DNA from: Pseudomonas hefeiensis
Lineage (GTDB): Bacteria; Pseudomonadota; Gammaproteobacteria; Pseudomonadales; Pseudomonadaceae
Direction of reading: 5' to 3'
Assembly: GCF_030687835.1 (NCBI RefSeq)
Contig: NZ_CP117449.1
Coordinates: 992,001-1,056,000 of the forward strand
DNA: 64,000 bases
In this document: in pieces, positions 55,910 to 64,000 of the stretch
Layout of the letters: each line of letters starts with the position of its first letter
Numbering within the stretch: position 1 is the stretch's first letter
The notes under the pieces: model-generated
Seen by the model: the letters and a program-made list of their open reading frames with translations, nothing else
Told to the model about the DNA's origin: nothing
Databases searched by the model: none
Position numbers and translations under genes: made by a program

Positions 55910-56706
55910 TGCGCAAGAAGTCACTGATAGAAAGAGTTCGCTTGTTCGGTCGTTCCGGCATTGATGTGGTGGCCGTGCTGGGCCGTTCCTCGCTGTTTCT
56001 GATGCACGCCCTGTTTGGCCGTAATTCGACAGGCGGCGGTTTTGGTCTGCTGGTGAAGCAGCTGCACTCGGTGGGCGTGATGTCCCTGGTGATCATCGTG
56101 GTCTCCGGGATCTTCATCGGCATGGTACTGGCGCTGCAGGGTTTCAGCATCCTGTCCAGTTATGGCTCGGAGCAGGCGGTTGGGCAAATGGTTGCGCTGA
56201 CCCTGTTGCGCGAGCTTGGCCCCGTGGTGACTGCGCTGCTGTTTGCCGGGCGCGCCGGTTCGGCGCTGACGGCTGAAATCGGCAACATGAAGTCCACCGA
56301 GCAATTGTCAAGTCTGGAAATGATCGGTGTCGACCCGCTTAAGTACATTATTGCCCCGCGCCTGTGGGCCGGCTTCATTTCCCTGCCGGTGCTGGCGATA
56401 ATATTCAGCGTCGTGGGGATCTGGGGCGGCTCGTGGGTGGCCGTCGACTGGCTGGGGGTCTACGAAGGTTCCTACTGGTCCAACATGCAGAACAGCGTCG
56501 ACTTCCTCGATGACGTGCTCAATGGCGTCATCAAGAGTGCCGTATTCGCTTTCGTGGTGACCTGGATCGCCGTGTTTCAAGGCTATGACTGTGAGCCCAC
56601 GTCAGAGGGGATCAGCCGTGCCACAACCAAGACCGTGGTGTACGCCTCGCTGGCGGTCCTGGGCCTTGACTTTATTCTGACCGCCTTGATGTTTGGAGAT
56701 TTCTGA
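55909..56706 (+). CDS. mlaE: Phospholipid transport permease MlaE (Ttg2B)
   Basis: Inner-membrane permease of the Mla complex, 265 residues. It has an amphipathic N-terminus, then the MlaE core with five helices and the conserved [20 protein letters not shown] and [20 protein letters not shown] segment. Overlaps both mlaF and mlaD by one base (TGATG), which indicates coupled translation. Confidence 0.95.
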   Translation: MRKKSLIERVRLFGRSGIDVVAVLGRSSLFLMHALFGRNSTGGGFGLLVKQLHSVGVMSLVIIVVSGIFIGMVLALQGFSILSSYGSEQAVGQMVALTLLRELGPVVTALLFAGRAGSALTAEIGNMKSTEQLSSLEMIGVDPLKYIIAPRLWAGFISLPVLAIIFSVVGIWGGSWVAVDWLGVYEGSYWSNMQNSVDFLDDVLNGVIKSAVFAFVVTWIAVFQGYDCEPTSEGISRATTKTVVYASLAVLGLDFILTALMFGDF

Positions 56707-57173
56707 TGCAAAACCGCACCCTGGAAATCGGTGTCGGCCTTTTCTTGCTGGCTGGCATCCTGGCTTTGCTGCTCTTGGCCCTGCGGGTCAGTGGCCTGGC
56801 GCCGACCGCGAGCACCGATACTTATAAACTTTATGCTTATTTTGACAATATCGCCGGTTTGACGGTCAGAGCCAAGGTGACCATGGCTGGTGTAACCATC
56901 GGCAAGGTCACGGCAATCGATCTGGACCGCGACAGTTTCACTGGTCGGGTGACGCTGCAGCTGGAAAAGCGCGTGGATAACCTGCCGACTGACTCCACTG
57001 CATCCATCCTCACGGCTGGGCTGCTGGGCGAGAAATACATCGGTATCAGCGTCGGCGGGGAAGAAGCCCTGCTCAAGGACGGCGGGACCATCCACGATAC
57101 GCAGTCGTCACTGGTGCTTGAGGACCTTATCGGTAAATTCCTGCTCAATACCGTTAGCAAAGACGCCAAATGA
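56706..57173 (+). CDS. mlaD: MCE-domain phospholipid-binding protein MlaD (Ttg2C)
   Basis: Hexameric periplasmic ring of the Mla complex. The 155-residue protein has one N-terminal helix (LEIGVGLFLLAGILALLLLA) and one MCE domain (AYFDNIAGLTVRAKVTMAGV, ILTAGLLGEKYIGISVGGEE). No long C-terminal extension is present, as usual for MlaD. Confidence 0.95.
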   Translation: MQNRTLEIGVGLFLLAGILALLLLALRVSGLAPTASTDTYKLYAYFDNIAGLTVRAKVTMAGVTIGKVTAIDLDRDSFTGRVTLQLEKRVDNLPTDSTASILTAGLLGEKYIGISVGGEEALLKDGGTIHDTQSSLVLEDLIGKFLLNTVSKDAK

Positions 57174-57184
57174 GGAGCTTTTGA

Positions 57185-57838
57185 ATGATCTCTATCTTGC
57201 GACGTAGCCTGTTGGTGCTGCTCGCGGCGCTGCCGTTGATGGCTAACGCCATGGCCGCGCCTTCGGCCCACGAAATCATCCAGGACACCACGAGCCGGCT
57301 GCTGGCAGACCTGGCCGCCAACAAAGAGCAATACAAACAGGATCCGAGTGCGTTCTATGATGCGCTGAACGGCATCGTCGGCCCCGTGGTGGATGCCGAC
57401 GGTATCTCCCGAAGCATCATGACCGTCAAGTACTCACGCAAGGCAACCCCTGCGCAGATGACCCGGTTCCAGGAAAACTTCAAGCGCAGCCTGATGCAGT
57501 TCTATGGCAACGCCTTGCTCGAATACAACAACCAGGGCATCACCGTTTCGCCGGCCAAGGACGAAAGCGGCAACCGCACCAGTGTCGACATGCAGGTCAA
57601 GGGCAATAACGGCGCGGTCTACCCTGTGTCCTACACACTCGAGAAAATCAACGGCGAGTGGAAGGTGCGTAACGTGATCATCAATGGCATCAACATCGGC
57701 AAGCTGTTCCGCGATCAGTTCGCTGATGCGATGCAGCACAACGGCAACGATCTGGACAAAACCATCGATGGTTGGGCCGGTGAAGTCGCCAAGGCCAAGG
57801 AAGTTGCCCAGGATGCTCAAGAGAAGCAGGCGCAATGA
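57185..57838 (+). CDS. mlaC: Periplasmic phospholipid carrier MlaC (Ttg2D)
   Basis: Soluble shuttle between MlaA-porin in the outer membrane and MlaD. The 217-residue product has a signal peptide (LLVLLAALPLMANAMAA) and the MlaC fold: GIVGPVVDADGISRSIM, RFQENFKRSLMQFYGNALLE and GEWKVRNVIINGINIGKLFR. Overlaps mlaB by four bases (ATGA). Confidence 0.95.
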   Translation: MISILRRSLLVLLAALPLMANAMAAPSAHEIIQDTTSRLLADLAANKEQYKQDPSAFYDALNGIVGPVVDADGISRSIMTVKYSRKATPAQMTRFQENFKRSLMQFYGNALLEYNNQGITVSPAKDESGNRTSVDMQVKGNNGAVYPVSYTLEKINGEWKVRNVIINGINIGKLFRDQFADAMQHNGNDLDKTIDGWAGEVAKAKEVAQDAQEKQAQ

Positions 57839-58152
57839 GTGAGTTGGCGAGTGAGTCGGCCGTTCGTCTGGGCGAATCCGGCGAGTTGTTGATCAGTGGC
57901 GTGCTGGATTACCGCACCGGCCCGGCCTTGCGCAAGCAGGGCCAGGCGCTGATCAGGTCGGCCGGTACCGCCGAGTTGGTCATTGATTGCTCGGCGGTGC
58001 AGAAATCCAGCAGTGTCGGCCTGTCGCTGTTGCTGTGTTTCATGCGTGACGCCAAGGCTGCCGGAAAAACCTGGAGCATCCGTGGGATGCCCGAAGACAT
58101 GCGCGAAATAGCCCAGGTCAGCGAATTGACCGAGCTGTTGGTGCACCCCTGA
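57835..58152 (+). CDS. mlaB: STAS-domain protein MlaB
   Basis: Cytoplasmic STAS subunit that regulates MlaF ATPase. The 105-residue protein has the STAS core GELLISGVLDYRTGPALRKQ, ELVIDCSAVQKSSSVGLSLL and a helical C-terminus. Last gene of mlaFEDCB; a terminator follows. Confidence 0.92.
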   Translation: MSELASESAVRLGESGELLISGVLDYRTGPALRKQGQALIRSAGTAELVIDCSAVQKSSSVGLSLLLCFMRDAKAAGKTWSIRGMPEDMREIAQVSELTELLVHP

Positions 58153-58164
58153 CCCACATCTCTG

Positions 58165-58222
58165 AAAAAGCCCCCCCGTCAGAGTCCTGCTTCGCGGGGT
58201 TCGCAGGCGCGGGGCTTTTTTG
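58165..58222 (+). terminator. Terminator of the mla operon
   Basis: AAAAAGCCCC pairs with GGGGCTTTTTT around a longer inner stem-loop (CTGCTTCGCGGGGTTCGCAGG region). It ends 46 bases before the next gene. Confidence 0.85.
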
Positions 58223-58267
58223 TATGATGTGCGACCCGTGCGCACAGGGCGCCGATAGAGGTTGAGC

Positions 58268-59795
<1,528 letters not shown>

Positions 59796-59842
59796 GTCCG
59801 GCTGCATGGGCGCAGGGACGCGCCTGTTGATTTCGTTTCAGG

Positions 59843-59864
59843 TCGAGGGTGGTAACACCCTCGA
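59843..59864. promoter_or_regulatory. Perfect hairpin between murA and hisG
   Basis: TCGAGGGTG-GTAA-CACCCTCGA, a nine-pair stem with a tetraloop, 60 bases upstream of the hisG ATG. No T-run follows. It may be a 3' stabiliser for murA or a leader element for hisG. Confidence 0.55.
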
Positions 59865-59924
59865 TGTGTGTCCGGCGCCGCTTGCGACCGGGCATGAGTA
59901 CCTTGATAAGGACTGACGTTTCCC

Positions 59925-60560
59925 ATGTTGACCATTGCACTGTCCAAGGGCCGCATCCTTGACGACACCTTGCCGCTTCTGGCTGAAGCGGGCATCGTGC
60001 CGACCGAGAATCCGGACAAGAGCCGCAAGCTGATCATCCCCACGACTCAAGCCGATGTACGCTTGCTGATCGTGCGCGCCACCGATGTTCCGACTTACGT
60101 TGAGCATGGCGCCGCCGACCTGGGCGTCGCGGGCAAGGACGTGCTGATGGAGTACGGCGGCCAGGGCCTGTACGAGCCCCTGGACCTGCGGATCGCCCGC
60201 TGCAAACTGATGACCGCCGGTAAAGTCGGCGCGCCAGAGCCCAAGGGGCGTTTGCGGGTGGCGACCAAGTTCGTCAACATTGCCAAGCGTTATTACGCCG
60301 AGCAGGGCCGTCAGGTCGATATCATCAAGTTGTACGGTTCGATGGAACTGGCGCCGCTGATCGGTCTGGCGGACAAGATCATCGACGTGGTCGACACCGG
60401 CAACACCCTGCGGGCCAATGGCCTGGAACCCCAGGATTTCATCGCCGACATCACCTCCCGGCTGATCGTCAACAAGGCTTCGATGAAAATGCAGCACGCC
60501 CGTATTCAGGCTCTGATCGATACCCTGCGCAAGGCAGTGGAATCGCGACACCGCGGCTGA
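59925..60560 (+). CDS. hisG: ATP phosphoribosyltransferase, short form
   Basis: First histidine biosynthesis step. The 211-residue protein is the short HisG(S) form, which needs the regulatory partner HisZ, encoded elsewhere. Key blocks are [40 protein letters not shown] and the PRPP-binding [22 protein letters not shown] precedes the ATG. Confidence 0.96.
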   Translation: MLTIALSKGRILDDTLPLLAEAGIVPTENPDKSRKLIIPTTQADVRLLIVRATDVPTYVEHGAADLGVAGKDVLMEYGGQGLYEPLDLRIARCKLMTAGKVGAPEPKGRLRVATKFVNIAKRYYAEQGRQVDIIKLYGSMELAPLIGLADKIIDVVDTGNTLRANGLEPQDFIADITSRLIVNKASMKMQHARIQALIDTLRKAVESRHRG

Positions 60561-60683
60561 TTCACCTGCGCGACCTTGAGTCGCGCCCGTCTATCCGTGT
60601 CATAGCCAATTTTCTCAGGTGCCCACGCGAATGGACTGGTAGCTTAGGGCGCCTGAGCATTTGCCATTAATGAGGCCCTCGCT

Positions 60684-62027
60684 ATGACCGCTCCCACTTC
60701 GATTCGCCGACTCAATGCTGCCGACCCGGATTTTGCACATCATCTGGATCATCTGCTGAGCTGGGAAAGTGTGTCTGACGACTCGGTCAACGAGCGGGTG
60801 CTGGACATCATCAAGGCCGTGCGCGAGCGTGGTGATGAGGCGTTGGTGGAGTTCACCCAGAAATTCGACGGCCTGCAGGTGGCGTCCATGGCTGATCTGA
60901 TCCTGCCGCGCGAGCGTCTGGAGCTGGCCCTGACGCGGATCACCGTGCCGCAGCGCGAAGCCCTGGAAAAAGCCGCATCCCGGGTGCGCAGTTATCACGA
61001 AAGACAGAAACAGGACTCCTGGACTTACACCGAAGCCGACGGCACGGTGCTGGGCCAAAAGGTCACGCCGCTGGACCGCGCCGGCCTCTACGTGCCGGGG
61101 GGCAAGGCATCGTATCCGTCCTCGGTGCTGATGAATGCGATTCCGGCCAAGGTCGCCGGCGTGACCGAAGTGGTCATGGTGGTGCCGACCCCGCGCGGCG
61201 AAATCAATGAACTGGTGCTGGCCGCTGCCTGCATCGCCGGGGTGGATCGGGTGTTCACCATCGGTGGCGCCCAGGCCGTGGCCGCGTTGGCCTATGGCAC
61301 CGAGAGCGTGCCGCGGGTCGACAAGGTGGTCGGCCCGGGCAACATCTATGTCGCCACCGCCAAGCGCCACGTGTTCGGCCAGGTCGGTATCGATATGATC
61401 GCCGGTCCGTCGGAGATCCTGGTGGTGTGTGACGGCCAGACCGACCCGGACTGGATTGCCATGGACCTGTTTTCCCAGGCCGAGCACGACGAAGACGCCC
61501 AGGCGATTCTGGTCAGCCCGGACGCCGAGTTCCTCGACAAGGTTGCCGCCAGCATCGACAAGCTGCTGCCGACCATGGACCGCGCCGAGATCATCACCAC
61601 CTCGATCAACGGTCGCGGCGCGCTGATCAAGGTCAAAGACATGGATCAGGCCATTGAGGTCGCCAACCGCATCGCGCCTGAGCACCTGGAGCTGTCGGTC
61701 GCTGATCCGCAGGCCTGGTTGCCGCAGATCCGCCACGCCGGTGCGATCTTCATGGGCCGCCACACCAGCGAAGCCCTGGGTGACTACTGCGCAGGTCCCA
61801 ACCACGTGTTGCCGACTTCCGGTACGGCGCGTTTCTCATCGCCACTGGGGGTGTATGACTTCCAGAAACGTTCGTCGATCATCTTCTGCTCCGAGCAAGG
61901 TGCGTCCGAACTGGGCAAGACCGCTTCGGTGCTGGCCCGTGGCGAGTCGCTGAGCGCCCACGCCCGCAGTGCCGAGTACCGCATTGTTGATGAGCTCGCC
62001 ATTGAAGGGCAGGGGAAACTGAAATGA
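60684..62027 (+). CDS. hisD: Histidinol dehydrogenase
   Basis: Last two oxidations to histidine, zinc- and NAD-dependent. The 447-residue protein includes [40 protein letters not shown], the catalytic Glu/His pair in [12 protein letters not shown] and [19 protein letters not shown]. About 120 bases separate it from hisG. It overlaps hisC by four bases. Confidence 0.97.
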   Translation: MTAPTSIRRLNAADPDFAHHLDHLLSWESVSDDSVNERVLDIIKAVRERGDEALVEFTQKFDGLQVASMADLILPRERLELALTRITVPQREALEKAASRVRSYHERQKQDSWTYTEADGTVLGQKVTPLDRAGLYVPGGKASYPSSVLMNAIPAKVAGVTEVVMVVPTPRGEINELVLAAACIAGVDRVFTIGGAQAVAALAYGTESVPRVDKVVGPGNIYVATAKRHVFGQVGIDMIAGPSEILVVCDGQTDPDWIAMDLFSQAEHDEDAQAILVSPDAEFLDKVAASIDKLLPTMDRAEIITTSINGRGALIKVKDMDQAIEVANRIAPEHLELSVADPQAWLPQIRHAGAIFMGRHTSEALGDYCAGPNHVLPTSGTARFSSPLGVYDFQKRSSIIFCSEQGASELGKTASVLARGESLSAHARSAEYRIVDELAIEGQGKLK

Positions 62028-63076
62028 GTAAATTCTGGAGCCCGTTCGTCAAGAACCTGGTGCCTTACGTGCCGGGCGAACAGCCGAAGCTGACCCGCCT
62101 GGTCAAGCTCAACACCAACGAAAATCCCTACGGCCCTTCGCCCAAGGCCCTGGCGGCGATGCAAACCGAGCTGAACGATAACCTGCGCCTGTACCCGGAC
62201 CCCAACAGCGATCTGCTGAAGAACGCCGTGGCCCGCTATTACGGTGTGCAGGGCAATCAAGTGTTCCTGGGCAACGGTTCGGACGAAGTGCTGGCGCACA
62301 TTTTCCACGGGCTGCTGCAACACGATCAGCCGCTGTTGTTCCCGGACATCAGTTACAGCTTTTATCCGGTCTATTGCGGGCTGTACGGCATCCGGTTCGA
62401 TGCAGTGCCGCTGGACGCGCAGTTCCGAATCGATCCGGCGGACTATGCCAAACCAAATGGGGGGATCATCTTCCCCAACCCGAATGCCCCAACCGGTTGC
62501 CTGTTGGCCCTGGAGGCGGTCGAGCAGATCCTTAAAGCCAGTCCGGACTCGGTGGTGGTGGTCGATGAGGCCTATATCGACTTCGGTGGCGAGACTGCCA
62601 TCAGTCTGGTGGACCGCTACCCGAACCTGCTGGTCACCCAGACCTTGTCCAAGTCCCGTTCATTGGCCGGGTTGCGAGTGGGCCTGGCGGTGGGCCATCC
62701 GGATCTGATCGAAGCGCTGGAGCGGATCAAGAACAGCTTCAACTCCTACCCGTTGGATCGCCTGGCGAATGTCGGCGGCGCGGCGGCGTTCGATGATCGA
62801 GAGCATTTTGAACAGACCTGCCGGTTGGTCATCGAGCACCGCGAATGGGTGGTGGCGCAACTGCAGGCCAAGGGTTTTGAAGTGTTGCCTTCGGCGGCCA
62901 ACTTCATCTTCGTCCGTCACCCCCGGCACGATGCGGCAGGGCTGGCGGTGAAATTGCGCGAGCAAGGCGTGATCGTGCGGCACTTCAAGCAGGAACGGAT
63001 TGCCCAGTTCCTGCGGATCAGCATTGGCACGCCGGAGCAGAACCAGGCGCTGATCGAAGCCCTGGGTGAGCTCTAA
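62024..63076 (+). CDS. hisC: Histidinol-phosphate aminotransferase
   Basis: PLP-dependent transamination in histidine synthesis. The 350-residue class I/II aminotransferase has [20 protein letters not shown], the PLP-contacting [10 protein letters not shown] and [13 protein letters not shown], and the Schiff-base Lys in [14 protein letters not shown]. The ATGA overlap with hisD implies coupling. Confidence 0.96.
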   Translation: MSKFWSPFVKNLVPYVPGEQPKLTRLVKLNTNENPYGPSPKALAAMQTELNDNLRLYPDPNSDLLKNAVARYYGVQGNQVFLGNGSDEVLAHIFHGLLQHDQPLLFPDISYSFYPVYCGLYGIRFDAVPLDAQFRIDPADYAKPNGGIIFPNPNAPTGCLLALEAVEQILKASPDSVVVVDEAYIDFGGETAISLVDRYPNLLVTQTLSKSRSLAGLRVGLAVGHPDLIEALERIKNSFNSYPLDRLANVGGAAAFDDREHFEQTCRLVIEHREWVVAQLQAKGFEVLPSAANFIFVRHPRHDAAGLAVKLREQGVIVRHFKQERIAQFLRISIGTPEQNQALIEALGEL

Positions 63077-63092
63077 AAGCCCGGTGAAAATC

Positions 63093-63188
63093 CCTGTGGG
63101 AGCAAGGCTTGCCCGCGATGGCGCAGTGCCAGTCAACTTAAATGTTGCCTGAGCTACCGCTATCGCGGGCAAGCCTTGCTCCCACAGG
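63093..63188. repeat. REPIN after hisC
   Basis: CTGTGGGAGCAAGGCTTGCC and its inverted partner GGCAAGCCTTGCTCCCACAG flank about 50 bases, between the convergent hisC and DUF4198 genes. This is the CGGGCAAG variant also seen in the fourth unit of the 1907-2408 array. Confidence 0.85.
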
Positions 63189-63214
63189 TCAATCTTTCCC
63201 ACAGGTCAATCTTT
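63181..63214. repeat. 17-bp tandem duplication at a REPIN edge
   Basis: CCCACAGGTCAATCTTT occurs twice in direct tandem, starting in the right end of the REPIN. Confidence 0.7.
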
Positions 63215-63244
63215 CCGACTGATTAATGTGTCTATTAGTCTGGG

Positions 63245-63964
63245 TTACTCGTGATGCTCTTCACCGAGGAATGTCAGCGAAGTAAACACCCCCCGCGTCG
63301 CTACGTCCTTATCGTCCTTGAGCGCGATTTCCATCTGCGCGGCGATCACATTCAACCCCTCGTTACGCACCAGCACCTTGGCCCGGCCTTCGGCGTCGGT
63401 TTCTGTTGAGACGGTATCGGGCGCGCTGCGGTAATCACCCACCAGCTTCACGCCGGCCGCCGGTTTGCCGTCCAGCAGCACCCGCACCGGCAATGACTGG
63501 CCCGGGCCTACGGTCAGCGGGTCGACTTCCGGCAGGATCAGGAACTTGACCTGATCGAGTTTCGGTAACTTCGCCCCCGGCTCGTAGATCGCCAGGCTGT
63601 ATTTGAAGGTGTGGGTCGATTCAATCGCCCCGGGCACCTTGCTGCGGCCTTCGTTGATCCATTTCTTGTCGGCGGTCTGGGACCACATGCCGTTGTCCAG
63701 TTCCACGGCCATCACGGCCGGTGGCTTGAGGGGTTGCAGGCGAGCATGGTCGGGCAGGCGTTCGACGGTGACCGGGATCATCTTGCCGCCCAGGTCATAG
63801 GCCCAGGCACCGCTGATTTTCTGCGCCTTGAAGGCATTGTCTTCGGCGCCGTGGCCGTAGATCACTTCGATGTTGCCGCGCCGTTGTTCGGTCCACAGGC
63901 CATGGGCCGAGGCTTGTGTGGCCAGGAACAGGCTGAGGAGGGCGAAGGTCTTGGGGTATTTCAT
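63245..63964 (-). CDS. DUF4198-domain periplasmic protein
   Basis: A 239-residue product with a signal peptide (TFALLSLFLATQASAHG) followed by a DUF4198-type beta domain (HGLWTEQRRGNIEVIYGHGA, TVGPGQSLPVRVLLDGKPAA, DAEGRAKVLVRNEGLNVIAA). Proteins of this family often sit beside TonB-dependent receptors and are suspected to take part in metal uptake; that is inference here. AAGGAAA precedes the ATG at 63964. The gene follows another minus-strand reading frame after 12 bases. Confidence 0.8.
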   Translation of the reverse strand: MKYPKTFALLSLFLATQASAHGLWTEQRRGNIEVIYGHGAEDNAFKAQKISGAWAYDLGGKMIPVTVERLPDHARLQPLKPPAVMAVELDNGMWSQTADKKWINEGRSKVPGAIESTHTFKYSLAIYEPGAKLPKLDQVKFLILPEVDPLTVGPGQSLPVRVLLDGKPAAGVKLVGDYRSAPDTVSTETDAEGRAKVLVRNEGLNVIAAQMEIALKDDKDVATRGVFTSLTFLGEEHHE

Positions 63965-63976
63965 TGACTTTCCTTT

Positions 63977-64000
63977 TTACAGATCAAGGGTGAGGCTGAC
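63977..64000 (-). CDS. C-terminal end of an upstream gene, probably an outer-membrane receptor
   Basis: On the minus strand the last 24 bases read VSLTLDL and a stop. Alternating hydrophobic residues at a C-terminus fit an outer-membrane beta-barrel, and DUF4198 genes commonly follow TonB-dependent receptors. Too short for certainty. Confidence 0.35.
   Translation of the reverse strand, partial: VSLTLDL

Overview
This window looks like the core chromosome of a Pseudomonas of the fluorescens group. Three things point there: the gene content and order (roxSR beside a dpp/opdP cluster, gatCAB divergent from mreBCD, the rpoN-ptsN-rapZ block, the mla-murA-his block), the high GC with GC-rich third codon positions, and two abundant REP-type repeat families in the gaps. 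No rRNA, tRNA, CRISPR, prophage or insertion sequence was seen.

Layout. (1) 1-2.9 kb: prfC, a tandem REPIN array and a small secreted acidic protein. (2) 2.9-13.8 kb, minus strand: dipeptide uptake, read as dppA, dppA, an OprD-type porin, dppA, dppB, dppC, dppD, dppF, with a terminator after dppF. (3) 14-21.1 kb: a structured leader before a DUF6124-type gene, a SIMPL protein, the RoxSR redox two-component pair, an SbmA/YddA-like ABC exporter and a FadR-type regulator. (4) 21.3-27.5 kb: a sugar-diacid operon (kdgD, ketoglutarate semialdehyde dehydrogenase, gudP, garD). garD carries a frameshift plus loss of a conserved codon. (5) 27.7-31 kb: an AEC transporter, a carboxymuconolactone-decarboxylase-like protein, a Ca/Na antiporter and a short RlpA-like lipoprotein. 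(6) 31-47.7 kb: gatCAB (minus), then mreBCD, maf, rng, yhdP, a nitrilase-like hydrolase, tldD, darP (minus) and pmbA. (7) 47.8-54.8 kb, minus strand: kdsD-kdsC-lptC-lptA-lptB-rpoN-hpf-ptsN-rapZ-npr. This joins Kdo and LPS export to sigma-54 and nitrogen-PTS control. (8) 55-63.1 kb, plus strand: mlaFEDCB, ibaG, murA, hisG, hisD, hisC. The window ends in a DUF4198 gene and possibly the last codons of another minus-strand gene.

How the parts work together: the dpp/porin cluster gives outer-membrane entry, periplasmic binding and inner-membrane import of peptides. The kdgD operon feeds galactarate/glucarate-derived intermediates to 2-oxoglutarate. Most of the remainder builds and maintains the envelope (LPS export, phospholipid retrograde transport, peptidoglycan precursor synthesis, rod shape).

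Most interesting observations: (a) a leader of about 250 nt before the DUF6124-type gene. It has two hairpins sharing a GTGAGAAA loop, one complementary TTTCTCAC segment, and a perfect 10-bp inverted repeat whose 3' arm holds the only Shine-Dalgarno-like bases. (b) lptA carries a +1 and a +2 indel that cancel, so about 32 residues are read out of frame. (c) garD is disrupted. (d) mreC and the Ca/Na antiporter both appear to start at ATT. (e) There are strong unassigned palindromes upstream of kdgD, the porin gene, the AEC transporter and pmbA.
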